A DNA stretch of 64,000 nt from Glebionis coronaria (Eukaryota; Streptophyta; Magnoliopsida; Asterales; Asteraceae). The notes under the pieces were generated by a model. The model did no database searches. It was not told where the DNA came from and worked only from the letters and a program-made list of their open reading frames with translations. Shown here one piece after another: positions 54,622 through 64,000 of this stretch (position 1 is its first letter; every line of letters starts with the position of its first letter). The position numbers were made by a program, and so were the translations under genes. Location: assembly GCA_025667525.1 (NCBI GenBank), contig CM046882.1, positions 23,882,488-23,946,487 of the forward strand, given 5' to 3'.

Positions 54622-55198
54622 TGTGGAAACCTTGGTTTCCGGATCTTTGAAGCTACTAGGAATGATCATTGTTCATATGATTAAACAATCAAAGCGGAAT
54701 TAGAACAACAATCATTAACAAGGTGTTTAGGCACGAATAACTTGAATTAAAACAATAGGATTGTTAATTATATTAATAATCAACAACCACTAGACGTGTA
54801 TACATTGAATCCCACGTCTAGTCGACACACACTTTAGGTTTACATTATGAATGAATTATATGAATAAACCTAAGACCCTTGGTTCCTTTTATAGTGTAAA
54901 TATTAGGGTTTACAAGAGATAATGATGAATAAACAAGTAAATCTTCTATTTAAATAAACTTATGCAGAATATCTTTTGCATGTTTATCTAAATAGAAGCT
55001 TCCATAAGCTTCTTTGTCTACGTTTTGTCAATGCTTGAATTACATGTAACAATGCTTACATTGTACATGACAACTCTTGAGCTATCAACGCCTAAATTGT
55101 ACATGTCAACGCTTGATTAACTCTTGACAACGCTTGGACAATTTCTTCATGTTTTCTTCGTTTTTGAGTTTCTTCCACATCAACTTTTTGACCCAACA
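54622..55198 (-). repeat. 5' LTR of the non-coding element
   Basis: 577 bp with intact terminal dinucleotides (TGTGGAAACC at 54622, CCCAACA at 55198 on the plus strand). It carries the same TATA box (near 54885-54894) and motif array as the left copy. Confidence 0.92.
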
Positions 55199-56403
55199 TG
55201 GTCTTTTCGAGTGGCTTCATTCAACTTACGATAGTCAATTCACACTCTCCATCCGATCACGAGTCTAGTGGGAATTAACTCGTTGGCATCGTTTGGCACA
55301 ACAGTCATTCCTCCCTTCTTAGGGACACAATGAATAGGACTCACCCAAGGGCTATCGGAAATAGGGTAAATCAATCCCGCATCAAGGAGTTTAAGGACTT
55401 CCTTTTTAATGACGTCGTGAATTTTGGAGTTCACCCTCCTTTGACATTGGATTGCGGGCTTGTAATCTTCCTCCATTAAGATTTTGTGGGTACAAAATTT
55501 GGGATCGATCCCCTTAATGTCGGATAACTTCCACGCAATTGCCCCTTTGTGATCCTTTAGAACATCGACAAGTGCGGTTTTTTCATCATCCGAAAGTTCC
55601 TTCGCAATAATAATCGGCAACTTGTCGCCCTCCTCCAAATAGACATATTCGAGATGAGGAGGTAAATCTTTCAACTCGAGGATAGGTGGTTCCTCAAGTG
55701 AAGATTTGGGCTCGATACTCATAACCTCCTCGGGTGGAGGAAATGGGAAATCGTTAAGAAAATCCTTGATAATCGAGAAGTCCTCATCGTTGTCGAGGTC
55801 TTCGTTACAAGTACGTGGAACATCGAATTCTTCCAACGTAAAACCACCACCTTCAAATGGAGTGAAGGTTGGTGTCAAGTTATCAAGGATGGGATCTAAC
55901 ATAGTGGGATTGCCACTATTTTCATCATCACCAAAACCTAGAACTTCTTGTGAAAATTCCTCGCAAACCACGTCAATCATATCAACGAGGTTTATGGTTG
56001 CAACGGAATAAACATGAGAAATTTGAGAGTTTTGAGTTGCGTTTATAACAAGTTCCTCGTCGTTGAAACGTAAGGCGATCTTTCTAGCATGAACATCGAT
56101 CAAAGCCATAGACGTATCTAAAAACGAACGACCTAAAATGAGAGGAACTTGAGGGTCCGTGGGAATATCGACAACGATAAAGTCTACGGGATAGTAGAAC
56201 TTTCCCACTTTCACAAAAACGTCTTCCGCCAATCTACATGCGGGAATCGTGGAATGGTCGGCCAACTCGATAGACATTAGTGAAGGAGTAAGATTAGGAA
56301 GATTGAGCGACTTGAAGATTGCAAGTGGCATCAAGTTAATGCTAGCACCAAGATCGGCCAAGGAAAAGCATTCTTCCATATCTTGGATTGCACAAGGGAT
56401 CAA
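55199..56403 (-). pseudogene. Giant gypsy protease and start of RT, up to the insertion
   Basis: The frame from 56403 carries the retropepsin motif ADLGASINLMP, the second-lobe motif VPLILGRSFLDTSMALIDV, an acidic linker (LELKDLPPHLEYVYL) and the RT start (HKILMEEDYKPAIQCQRRVN, SPIHCVPKKGGMTVV, GWRV). A TGA at 55240 stands where the family has a cysteine codon (VCIDY). The RT text continues as IDYRKLNEATRKD until the TRIM-like element at 55198. A one-base shift near 56403 separates it from gag. Confidence 0.88.
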
Positions 56404-58447
56404 AAATTTACCGGGATCACCGACTTTTGAGGTATGCGATTAAGATAAACCGATGAACAACTAGACAATTGATGCAATTTCTCCTTGTTGTTCAACATAC
56501 TCTTAAAGTTGGCGGCAAATCGAGGCATCATGACCAAAGCATCGGCGAAACTCACATTAAAGTGCAAATCACGAAACATTTTCATAAAAAGCTCAAATTG
56601 GTAATTGTCGCGCTCTTGGCGTTTCTCCTTTCTAAGTCTCGATGGATAGGGCAAAGGTGGTGTGAGTTGAGGCATAGGCATAGCCTTTGGAATCTCGGGT
56701 TCCAATGTTGGTAATGGGTCAACCGTAGGTGTGGCATGAGCGGTACTTCGTGGGATTAGGACATGCTCCTTTTGGACCACCACCTCGGGTTCTTCCTCAA
56801 TTGCTTCCTCCGTAGGAGCAATTGGTTGAGGAGTCGGTTCCTTAAGTGTCTTACCACTACGTGTGGTAATCACTTTCATCTCACCCTTAGGGTTTGATAC
56901 GGTGTTGCTAGGAAGGCTACTCGAAGACGGTTTACAAATAATTGCCTCAAACATAGATGAGATTCTATCTTCAAACATAGATTGCCTTTTCTCGGCTTTA
57001 ATCATTTCTTGTTTAATCTCATGTTGCCCTTGTTCCATTTTTTGTTGGTTTTGTTGTAACCTTGTTACATTTCCTTCCATCTTATTGGTATGGATTTTAA
57101 GCTAATTTGCTAACTCATTTTTCAACTCATTCTTCAAGTCGGTCTTAAACTCGGATCTTAGGCTAATGATTTCTCTTTGAATGTTGTCAAACCTAGCATC
57201 GTTCCCATTAGCGTATTCAACAAATTCATTTGGAAGATCTTTCAACGTTTGCAAACTTTTGTTGTTGTTTTGAAAATCATTTTGATTTTTGTTTGAAACT
57301 TTATTACCATAGTTTCCCTTGTTGTAATTGTTTTTGAAACCAACTTGATTGTTGCGATAGTTGTTGTTAGCATTTTGATTTGAACCAAAACCTGGTGGAG
57401 TCAATTGATTAGAGCGGGTAACTTGACCGTTTTGGTTGTAAGTTCCCGTGGCCGCGTAGGCACTCGAAGTGTTACCACCGTTGGTAATGCACTCGGAGAA
57501 ATCATGACCTCCACCACAATACATGCATGAAACCTCAACCGCTTTAGCCGTAGCGGGAGCACTTGGTTCTCCAACTTTGAACTCAATCAAAAGACCTTTA
57601 AGCTTATCAAAGATTTTGTTTTCCAAGTTCGCCTCTTTTTTCCAAGCATCGATGGTAGTAGACAAAGAAGGTGAAGCCGAAGACGAAGCCTTACGAACAC
57701 TTGACGTGCTACGAGGACTATACACCTTAGATCTATTCTCAATTATCAACAAAGCTTCCTCAACCGTTTTACACAAAACATTACCACCCGCGGCGGCATT
57801 TAAATAATCACTTTGATGATCATTAAGTCCATTGTAAAACGTGTCAATTTGATGCAAGTCGGAAAAACCGTGATGAGGACATTCATGTAACATTTCCTTA
57901 AACCTATTCCAAGCCGTTGAAAAACTTTCATTAAACTCTTGTGAACATTTTGAAATCTCATTTTTCAAATGCGTAGTCTTAGAGGGCGGAAAAAATTGGT
58001 TCACAAACTTAGACAAGAGATCCTTCCACGTCAATATAGAATTGGGTGGCTCTTTCTCTAACCAAATTTTAGCGGGCCCCGCTATAGAATACGGAAAAAT
58101 CATCATCTTAATCGAGTCATTAGAGACATCCTAAACTTGCAAGTGGCGGTCAGACGATTGAATTGGCGGATATGGTTGTGTGGATTGTCCTTCTCATCAC
58201 CACAGAATTTGTTGTTTTGGATCATCGACAACAAACCCGTTTTCACTTCAAAATTCTCCGCAAGGATAGCGGGAATCACAATAGCCTCTCCATAACCCTC
58301 GGTAGGTGCTTGAAGTAACTCCATCATAGTTCGATTCGCCATGGTTGGTGCTTCTCTTACAATGGGAGATTCCTCACTAAAAGATGTTTGGTTTCCTTCC
58401 TTTTGACGGCGTTTACGTGCACCTCTTGCTTTGGAGCGAGTTTGCAT
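56400..58447 (-). pseudogene. gag: Giant gypsy gag
   Basis: Starts at MQTRSKARGARKRR (58447). It has the gag helical domain (DNPHNHIRQFNRL; after a frameshift near 58105, GPAKIWLEKEPPNSILTW and FVNQFFPPSKTTHLK), then HECPHHGFSDLHQIDTFYNG, a zinc knuckle CMYCGGGHDFSEC (C-X2-C-X3-H-X4-C), an asparagine/glycine-rich stretch, a coiled-coil-like segment (57080-56950) and ITTRSGKTLKEP. A TAG near 57102 and a shift near 56403 also break it. It is clearly related to the gag at 14488-16379 but from a different subfamily. Confidence 0.9.
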
Positions 58448-59193
58448 AAACGTCACGTAAAACGAGGAGATGAGCAAAGAAGATTATTTTTGGTGTTTTG
58501 TATTTTTCAATTTTTTTGTGGTTTTTGATTGTATTAACCTTTTTTGGATTTTGGTGAATGTATTAAGAAGACAAAAATCTACAAATCTCCCCCTTCATCA
58601 AATCTCTTGATTAAAGAAGCCTCAAGGAATGAAAACGATCACGTGAAGTGAAAGCCTTCGATGACTTTAGAACGTTGGTGGAACACCAAAACGTTCAAGA
58701 GGGTTTAGTCAATGAAACCAAGAAAGTATATATGATACTTAATAATACTTTGGGCGGCAAAACCCTCGATTAGCTCTCAAAATCAAATACTCACAAGAAA
58801 GCGGTGAAACGAGGCGGCGCGAAGCACTTAAGAGCCTTTTTCCTTAGGATATATTTTATAATATCCGCCTTATACCCACCTTATAGTTTGTATTTTTCAA
58901 AATCGAGCTTCACGAAAGTATTTATCTATTTTTGCCTTTTTCTTTGGTTTGAGATTCGAATACAATGATTGGGTAATGACCTCCCAAGTCAAGGTTGTGA
59001 TTTCTCACGTATTTAGAGTACTTGTGAATTTATTGTTCTACGTATACAATATAGTAATAGTATTCACACAAAAATTGAAAAACCGATAATACGTATTAGT
59101 AGAGTGCTACTAATACCATAGATATTATGGCTATATAAAAACAACAATTTCCAAATCAAAACACAACACGCCTCCCCGGCAGCGGCGCCAAAA
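58448..59193 (-). other. Leader of the giant gypsy element with primer-binding site
   Basis: About 720 bp between the primer-binding site and gag. The primer-binding site TGGCGCCGCTGCCGGGGA (complement of 59173-59190) is separated from the LTR by three bases. No coding frame. It would contain the packaging signal, which I cannot locate. Confidence 0.8.
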
Positions 59194-62100
59194 TGATGTA
59201 GTGTTTTTACACACCTTTAGGAAAAGGATGTAAATAGGGCAAGCGTTAACAAGTGATTTAGGAAAATCACATGTTATGACCCAAAGTGGGGATCGTTCTA
59301 AAGGAGGCTTGGTGTGTGTGTAATGAAATGATTAACTTTGTGATTATATTCTTATTAGAAAGAAAATAGAAAGGGGATAAGAAGAGAATGACGGTTACGA
59401 TAATAGATTACACTAAGACGAAAGAGTCGTACACGTAAAACCATAAAAGCACCAAATTTAAAAATTTACTCTAAAATTCCTAAAAAATTGAAATAAATCC
59501 ACTAAAATATTCTTAGGGTTTACAAAAAATCCAAACTTGCTAAAACCTTTTAATTAATTAAATATTAACTTTTTAATGCTAATTAAAGCCCTAAAAATCA
59601 ATATTAACTAATAAAAAGTCCAAATCAAGATCTTAAAGTTTGTAAACCTTTAAAATAACCTATTTAAGCTAAAAAGTATTTTTCAAAATTTTAAAACCAC
59701 TAAAAACTATTTTTAAATAATTAAAAACTATTAAAAGCTATAAAAAATTAAAGTAATTCTAGAAAATAATTTAAAAACCCTAAAAATATTTGGAAAGTTG
59801 TAAAATTCCTAATTAAGTGTCTAGATTCTAGGAAAAATATAAAAACTTAGATAATCAGACTTTTAATTTTTAATAATAAAATAATATTAAAATATTAATA
59901 AATATCTAAAAATCCTAAAAAATTCTAAAAAGTTGAAAACTAGCTTAATTTAACCTAAATAATACAGAAATGAACTTGAATTTACCTAAATACCCTTAAT
60001 GGGCCAAAAAAATGGGCTAAACTCAAAACAGACTCCTTAATGGGCCAAATTGAGCCCAAAATGAAAAAGTGGCCCAAATAAGCCCAAAAAAGCACTACTT
60101 GACTCAAAATTTGATTTTAAACCACTTTTTCCAAAGGCCCAAAAGCTGAAAGTGTGAAATAAGAAAGCTTATACCAAACAGCTTATTCTTAATGGGCTTT
60201 TTGGCCCATTAAGCTATAAGCTAATGCCATAAGCTCAAATTAGACACAAAAGCTTCTTTTGACCTAAATAAGACTTCTTTAAAAAGAAATTTGAAATAAG
60301 CCAAAGGAATAAGCCTGAAAATGCAAAAAGCAATCTACAGAAAACGACAAGATAGTTGTTTTTGAGTTCTAGGCCACCCCAAGAGCTGATTCAAGTTTCT
60401 AAAGCTTTTAAATGACATAATTAAGATATTTCAACAAAAAATTTTCAAATAAGCTGACTCAATAAGCTGGAAAAAGAAAATAAGCACTTATAAAAAAGTC
60501 AATTAAGTTGGTTTTCTAGCAAAAAGTCAGAGTCAAAGTCCAATAAGCTCCAGTCTAATGAAATGGGTCAAATAATGAAGATCTATTACAAAAAATAAGT
60601 TGTTGCAGGTCTGGATAAGCAAATATAGCTTATTGATAAGCTGAAAGCAAATTAACACTAGCAGGGGCTAGTTTTGGGTGTTGAGCAGGGGGGAACTTTT
60701 CCCACTGCTTGACTTGTTTGACTTTTTGTCTTTAGTGACTTTTTTTGGAGATTTAGGTTTCAACAAGGCACCCAAATGATCATTGGATCATAAGGACTCA
60801 ATACAAACAAATAAATCAACAATCCAACAAGCCAATTTGTACAGTTAATTCAAACAATCACCAGATCTAGCCCAAACTTGAACAAATAAGCAGATGAGGT
60901 TCAATAACCACTTTTAGCAATATTCATCCAGCCAAACTCAACTAAATGCATACACAAGCAATATTAAACTTCAATAAGCAAGTCTAAACAGGTTTCATGC
61001 AATGATTCAAAGTTTTAAGCAAGATTCAAGCACCTTAAGTTACTGATGAACACAAACACAAGCAGTTTTCACTTTTGCTGATGCACTTGACAAACAAGCC
61101 AGATTCAAACCTTCAAATCTATCACATATGTTATAATAATGATGTTTAAACAACTTTTAACCCTAAGCATGCACAAATTCTAGATTTTACCAAAATCTTA
61201 GGCCAAAATCAGTCAAACTCAACAAGATATAGCAGATTGTGTGATTCAAGGTTTCAAACTAAAAAACTTGCAGCAAAATACTCTCAACCAAGCATGTATC
61301 AGATAACAAGCACAAATACAACCTTCTAACAACACAATAACCAATTATGAACTCAAACAGGTAATCCCAAACACCCCTTTAACTTTTCAAAATCAATTTT
61401 TTCAAATCAAAAGTGAGATTTAAGACCACCCAAGCCCAAATTAACACAATAACAGATGTATATAGCAGACTCAAGCAAGATTAAGCCACGAAATTCACAA
61501 GAACACAAAACACTCAATTATCACAAATATCTAAAGTAATTTCAGATTTTGAGATTAAGGGTGTGTACCTCATGGATGTTCATCCACACCCACGAATTTT
61601 GAGCTTATGTACTAGCAAGAACAAGTACAAGCTTCCTTAAACAACCCTGTTAAGAATCAACAAAGTTAAGCACAAAATAGTAAAATCAGAAAAGTGAAAA
61701 GCCTTGATTAATGCAACCTTGTTACCCCACACTTGATTATCCCCAAGTTATAAGCCTCACCACATCTTGATAACACAATATCAGGATGCTATGATCAGCC
61801 CTATAGCCCAAGCATTCCAAGGTTTGAACAAGAACTTAGCAAAATATCAAGCTTGAAGGAAAGACGCAAACTTTTGCACACTCCTTAAAAACAAGTTTTG
61901 AGATTCAGAATTATCAAACTAAGAACAATAATAAGCAGATATAAATGATGGCACTTGAGCTTTCTTCAACATTTCAAACACATTTCATTAATTCTGAAAA
62001 GGATTTACAGAAAATTGAACAACTGAAAATTCAAGAGCAAGCTACAAATGAACTAGTGCTATGCCTTTTATAGGCTTACAAGAGTGACTACAAACCCTAA

Positions 62101-63414
62101 AAACGTGAACCCTAAAACTGTGATCTCCCAGAATTTCCCTTGTGAACTTTTGAAAACTTGAGGATCATGTGACTCTTCCTTGTTTGTTTGTGGAGCTGGC
62201 ATGATGTATTTGCATCCAAAGGCTTATAACAAGCTTAAAAAGTAAGCTGCAATCTCAAACGTTGGATTGTTGTCCCAATTTTGGCAGTATGCACATCCTT
62301 GTAGCAGGGGAATCTTGTGTCGGACAAGGGAGTGAGGTGGCAAGGTATTTTAAGGTTGGGTTATGATTAAAATATCATTAATCATTAATCTGGACAATCT
62401 TAGGGTTTAATTGTAAGTAATTAGTAAATCATCAAATTGTGTTCTTGGTAAATAGTTGCTAGTTAGATCCGGATTAGGGGTAGATTTGTTTAAATTTGGT
62501 GTTAAGGCGCCAAGATTAACTAATATTAATCTGGTGAGTGGAGGGTGATGTGGAGGTTTGGTGAAGTGTGATTGGAGGAGAGGAGTGAGTGGGACAGGTG
62601 GTGTGTGTTGGTTGGTCTAGGTAACAATTGATGTCTCCCCAATTCAGCCCCTCAACTATTTCTTTCTTGTCTTTTCAGTTTTAAAAACTATCAACGCCCA
62701 AATCCTTAATAACAACTTTTCCTTTTTCACACTTTTGCCCCAAAATGTTTTGTAAAGTGAATTCAGGGGTAATTCTTGCCATTTTCTGATTCTTGAAGGG
62801 CTGATTTGGTATTTTTCAAAGATAATGGTCTAAACTTGTATGATTGACATTTTGGAGGACTGAAATTGCCAAATCATGTTTGATGAGGGACCATTTTTTC
62901 CAGATCTTCAAAGTCAAGGGTCCTTTTGGTAATTTTGATATTTTCAAAGGACCAATCTTGTAATTCTTGTAACTTGGAGTCCTTCTTGGTATGTTTGACT
63001 TTGAGGAGGATAAATATTGACATTTTAGCTTTGTTGAGGGGCTAAAATTGCCAATTTTTCAAAGTGGAGGGCCCTTTTTGAAATATTGACAAACTTTAGG
63101 GACCAAACTTATAATTATGAAGATACAAGGGTATAAATTGTCAATTCTTCCATATTGGAGGGCCCTTCTTCATAATTCTTCAAGTCTTCAAGGGTTTTCT
63201 TGGGAAATTCTTCATTAGGGCTTGGTTCATTGTGCGGCTTCGTTTCCCGTGTTCGTTTTGGCATGATTCTTGTGATCTTTTATCATTTTCTCAATATCCG
63301 TACCTAAAATACACAAGCAACAAACACAAGCATATATATGGGTATTTTGATGATATTTAATGCATTTTAAGCCCTATTTGGACGATGAGACTATGTATAA
63401 AAGCTGTCTCATCA
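59194..63414 (-). repeat. 5' LTR (4.2 kb) of the giant gypsy element
   Basis: It pairs with 44042-48188. The TATA box CCTATAAAAGGC is at the complement of 62063-62074. It contains an extra segment of about 70 bp (around 60656-60720, with CTAGC...GCTAG arms) that is absent from the left LTR, so one LTR gained or lost it after insertion. It ends at 63414 and is followed by AAAAA. Confidence 0.93.
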
Positions 63415-63869
63415 AAAAAACCGGTGCATTTTGCGAATATGGATCGTCATATATGGGAGAGGGTGAAATAGTGTCATTAGAAGGGAAGGATGAATTGAAG
63501 TATGAATTGATCGAATTGCACGATAGAAAACGACCAAATTCGTAATTAGGGATATCCATTCCACACCGTTCGCATGAACACCATTGACAGGATTGACTAC
63601 CAGAAGATGGTCTTCCACACCCTACAGTATCAATAAACGAATCCATTAAACACAATAGATAAGTAAGAAGAATATTTTTCTTGCAAAACTTTCGAAAAAG
63701 AAATGTTTTTTTATGAATTTTTAAATGTTTTTGGTTTTTTTGAAATTTTTGAAAATTTTGAAAATTTGACAAGAAAAATAACGTTCAAAAGTGAACGGAT
63801 CCCAAAATTCAACGCGACTCTCACAAAAAACCGTTAATCTTCACGAAAAGAGCCGGCAGCGGCGCCATT
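63415..63869 (-). mobile_element. Outer Athila-like element, segment 1: primer-binding site, leader and ORF1 start
   Basis: The primer-binding site TGGCGCCGCTGCCGGCTC (complement of 63850-63867) is two bases from the LTR. The leader has the same 'agattaac...gggatccgttcacttttgaacg' text as the plus-strand element (14302-14357), showing that the two are related. It is cut at 63414/63415 by the giant gypsy. Confidence 0.88.
63420..63646 (-). pseudogene. ORF1 of the outer element, first part
   Basis: The frame is open from 63772, but MDSFIDTVGCG at 63646 is the more likely protein start because the upstream part is low-complexity K/F/Q-rich. It contains a cysteine-rich motif (CQWCSCERCGMD) followed by serine/asparagine-rich sequence ending at the insertion site. 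The frame continues at 44036 once the insertion and one duplication copy are removed. The C-X2-C-type motif suggests a zinc-binding protein. No gag or pol domain is visible. Confidence 0.65.
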
Positions 63870-64000
63870 TAATACAAGAGATTTTCTTATATAAAATTTG
63901 TTCGTTGAACCAGTCTATTCGAATTGATTACGGTTAAATGTGTGACTCAGTCGTATTTGGTGGATAAAAGAAAAGGTGTCGTTGTCTAAAACTAATTAAA
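63870..64000 (-). repeat. End of the 5' LTR of the outer element (continues beyond the window)
   Basis: On the minus strand this reads ...CGACTGAGTCACAC...TCAATTCGAATAGACTGG...CTTGTATTA, a diverged version of the last 110 bases of the LTR at 12576-14269. Like that LTR it ends in TATTA rather than CA. Confidence 0.8.

Larger units (their letters stand above)
52454..55198 (-). mobile_element. Non-coding LTR retrotransposon (TRIM/LARD-like), 2.7 kb, inside gypsy RT
   Basis: Two 577-bp LTRs flank 1.59 kb without a coding frame, and the whole is bounded by the duplication TGGTC (52449-52453 and 55199-55203). The minus strand has the primer-binding site ATTGGTATCAGAGCC (complement of 54609-54623, touching the right LTR) and a purine tract AGGGGAAGA (near 53032-53040), so it is primed like copia. 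The LTRs start TGTTGGG and end CCACA on the minus strand; the left copy has a G-to-A change in the last dinucleotides. About seven differences between LTRs suggest a recent insertion. Its gene-less state means it depends on proteins from another copia family. Confidence 0.93.
44042..63414 (-). mobile_element. Giant-LTR Athila-like Ty3/gypsy element, 19.4 kb
   Basis: LTRs of 4,147 bp (left, 3') and 4,221 bp (right, 5') start TGATGTAGTG and end CTCATCA on the plus strand, and are flanked by the duplication AAAAA (44037-44041 and 63415-63419). The primer-binding site TGGCGCCGCTGCCGGGGA is on the minus strand (complement of 59173-59190), and the polypurine tract TATGGGGGAG is next to the left LTR (complement of 48189-48198). 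The internal region has gag, protease, RT, RNase H, integrase and a 1.8-kb non-coding 3' region, and is interrupted by a 2.7-kb non-coding LTR element. LTRs differ by about 4 percent in the segment compared. It inserted into ORF1 of the outer element. Confidence 0.95.

Overview
This window is plant nuclear DNA made almost entirely of nested LTR retrotransposons. I see no host protein-coding gene, no rRNA and no functional tRNA gene. Evidence for a plant: Athila-like Ty3/gypsy elements primed by a TGGCGCCGCTGCCGG site, plant Ty1/copia elements primed by initiator tRNA-Met (TGGTATCAGAGC), 5-bp target-site duplications (TSDs), and one tRNA-derived SINE. The accessory ORFs (a leader ORF with a DDDDD stretch in the outer gypsy, and a large 3' ORF in the copia element) resemble ones I associate with Asteraceae repeat annotations. 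Asteraceae is therefore my best guess, but it rests on memory and no search was run.

Layout, left to right. 1-7536: 3' tail and 3' LTR of a plus-strand Athila-like element whose body lies outside the window. The tail holds a SINE (1209-1440) and the LTR holds a chromovirus-type solo LTR (4467-7107, TSD GAATT). 7537-9728: degenerate AT-rich DNA, probably a minus-oriented chromovirus LTR and internal fragment. 9729-12575: LTR, primer-binding site and leader of a plus-strand copia element. 12576-23788: complete but decayed plus-strand Athila-like element with TA...TA termini and TSD GGAGT. 23789-23957: flank. 23958-64000: an outer minus-strand Athila-like element with no gag-pol, split by three insertions. 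These are a 5.0-kb non-autonomous copia (24116-29147, TSD TGAAG), an 11.8-kb copia (31096-42927, TSD GTTCC) and a 19.4-kb gypsy with LTRs over 4 kb (44042-63414, TSD AAAAA). The last one carries a 2.7-kb non-coding LTR element in its reverse transcriptase (52454-55198, TSD TGGTC). The outer element's primer-binding site and 5' LTR end the window.

Relations and ages. The order of insertion is readable from exact TSDs. By eye the LTR pairs diverge by about 1 percent (small copia, non-coding element), 3 percent (large copia) and 3-4 percent (both complete Athila-like elements). The 5.0-kb copia is a deletion derivative of the 11.8-kb family. It lost pol and the first half of the 3' ORF, and the deletion fuses gag to the rest of the 3' ORF in the same frame. 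Every gag-pol here is broken, but the giant gypsy keeps a 756-codon RT/RNase H/integrase frame with all catalytic residues I can identify.

The most unusual signal is a degenerate 21-bp repeat with core TGTCARCG. It occurs in arrays spaced 21 bp apart with occasional 15-bp steps. The same symmetric spacing, 21-21-15-21-21, is seen in the LTRs of two copia families and inside the 3' ORF, where it encodes a 7/5-residue (A/V)D repeat. Further arrays lie in gag, in pol, in the pol-ORF3 spacer and in the non-coding element. Other signals worth attention are a perfect 12-bp-arm hairpin just after the LTR TATA box, a conserved hairpin between polypurine-tract-like blocks in four gypsy 3' regions, and family-specific short-motif clusters in several LTRs.
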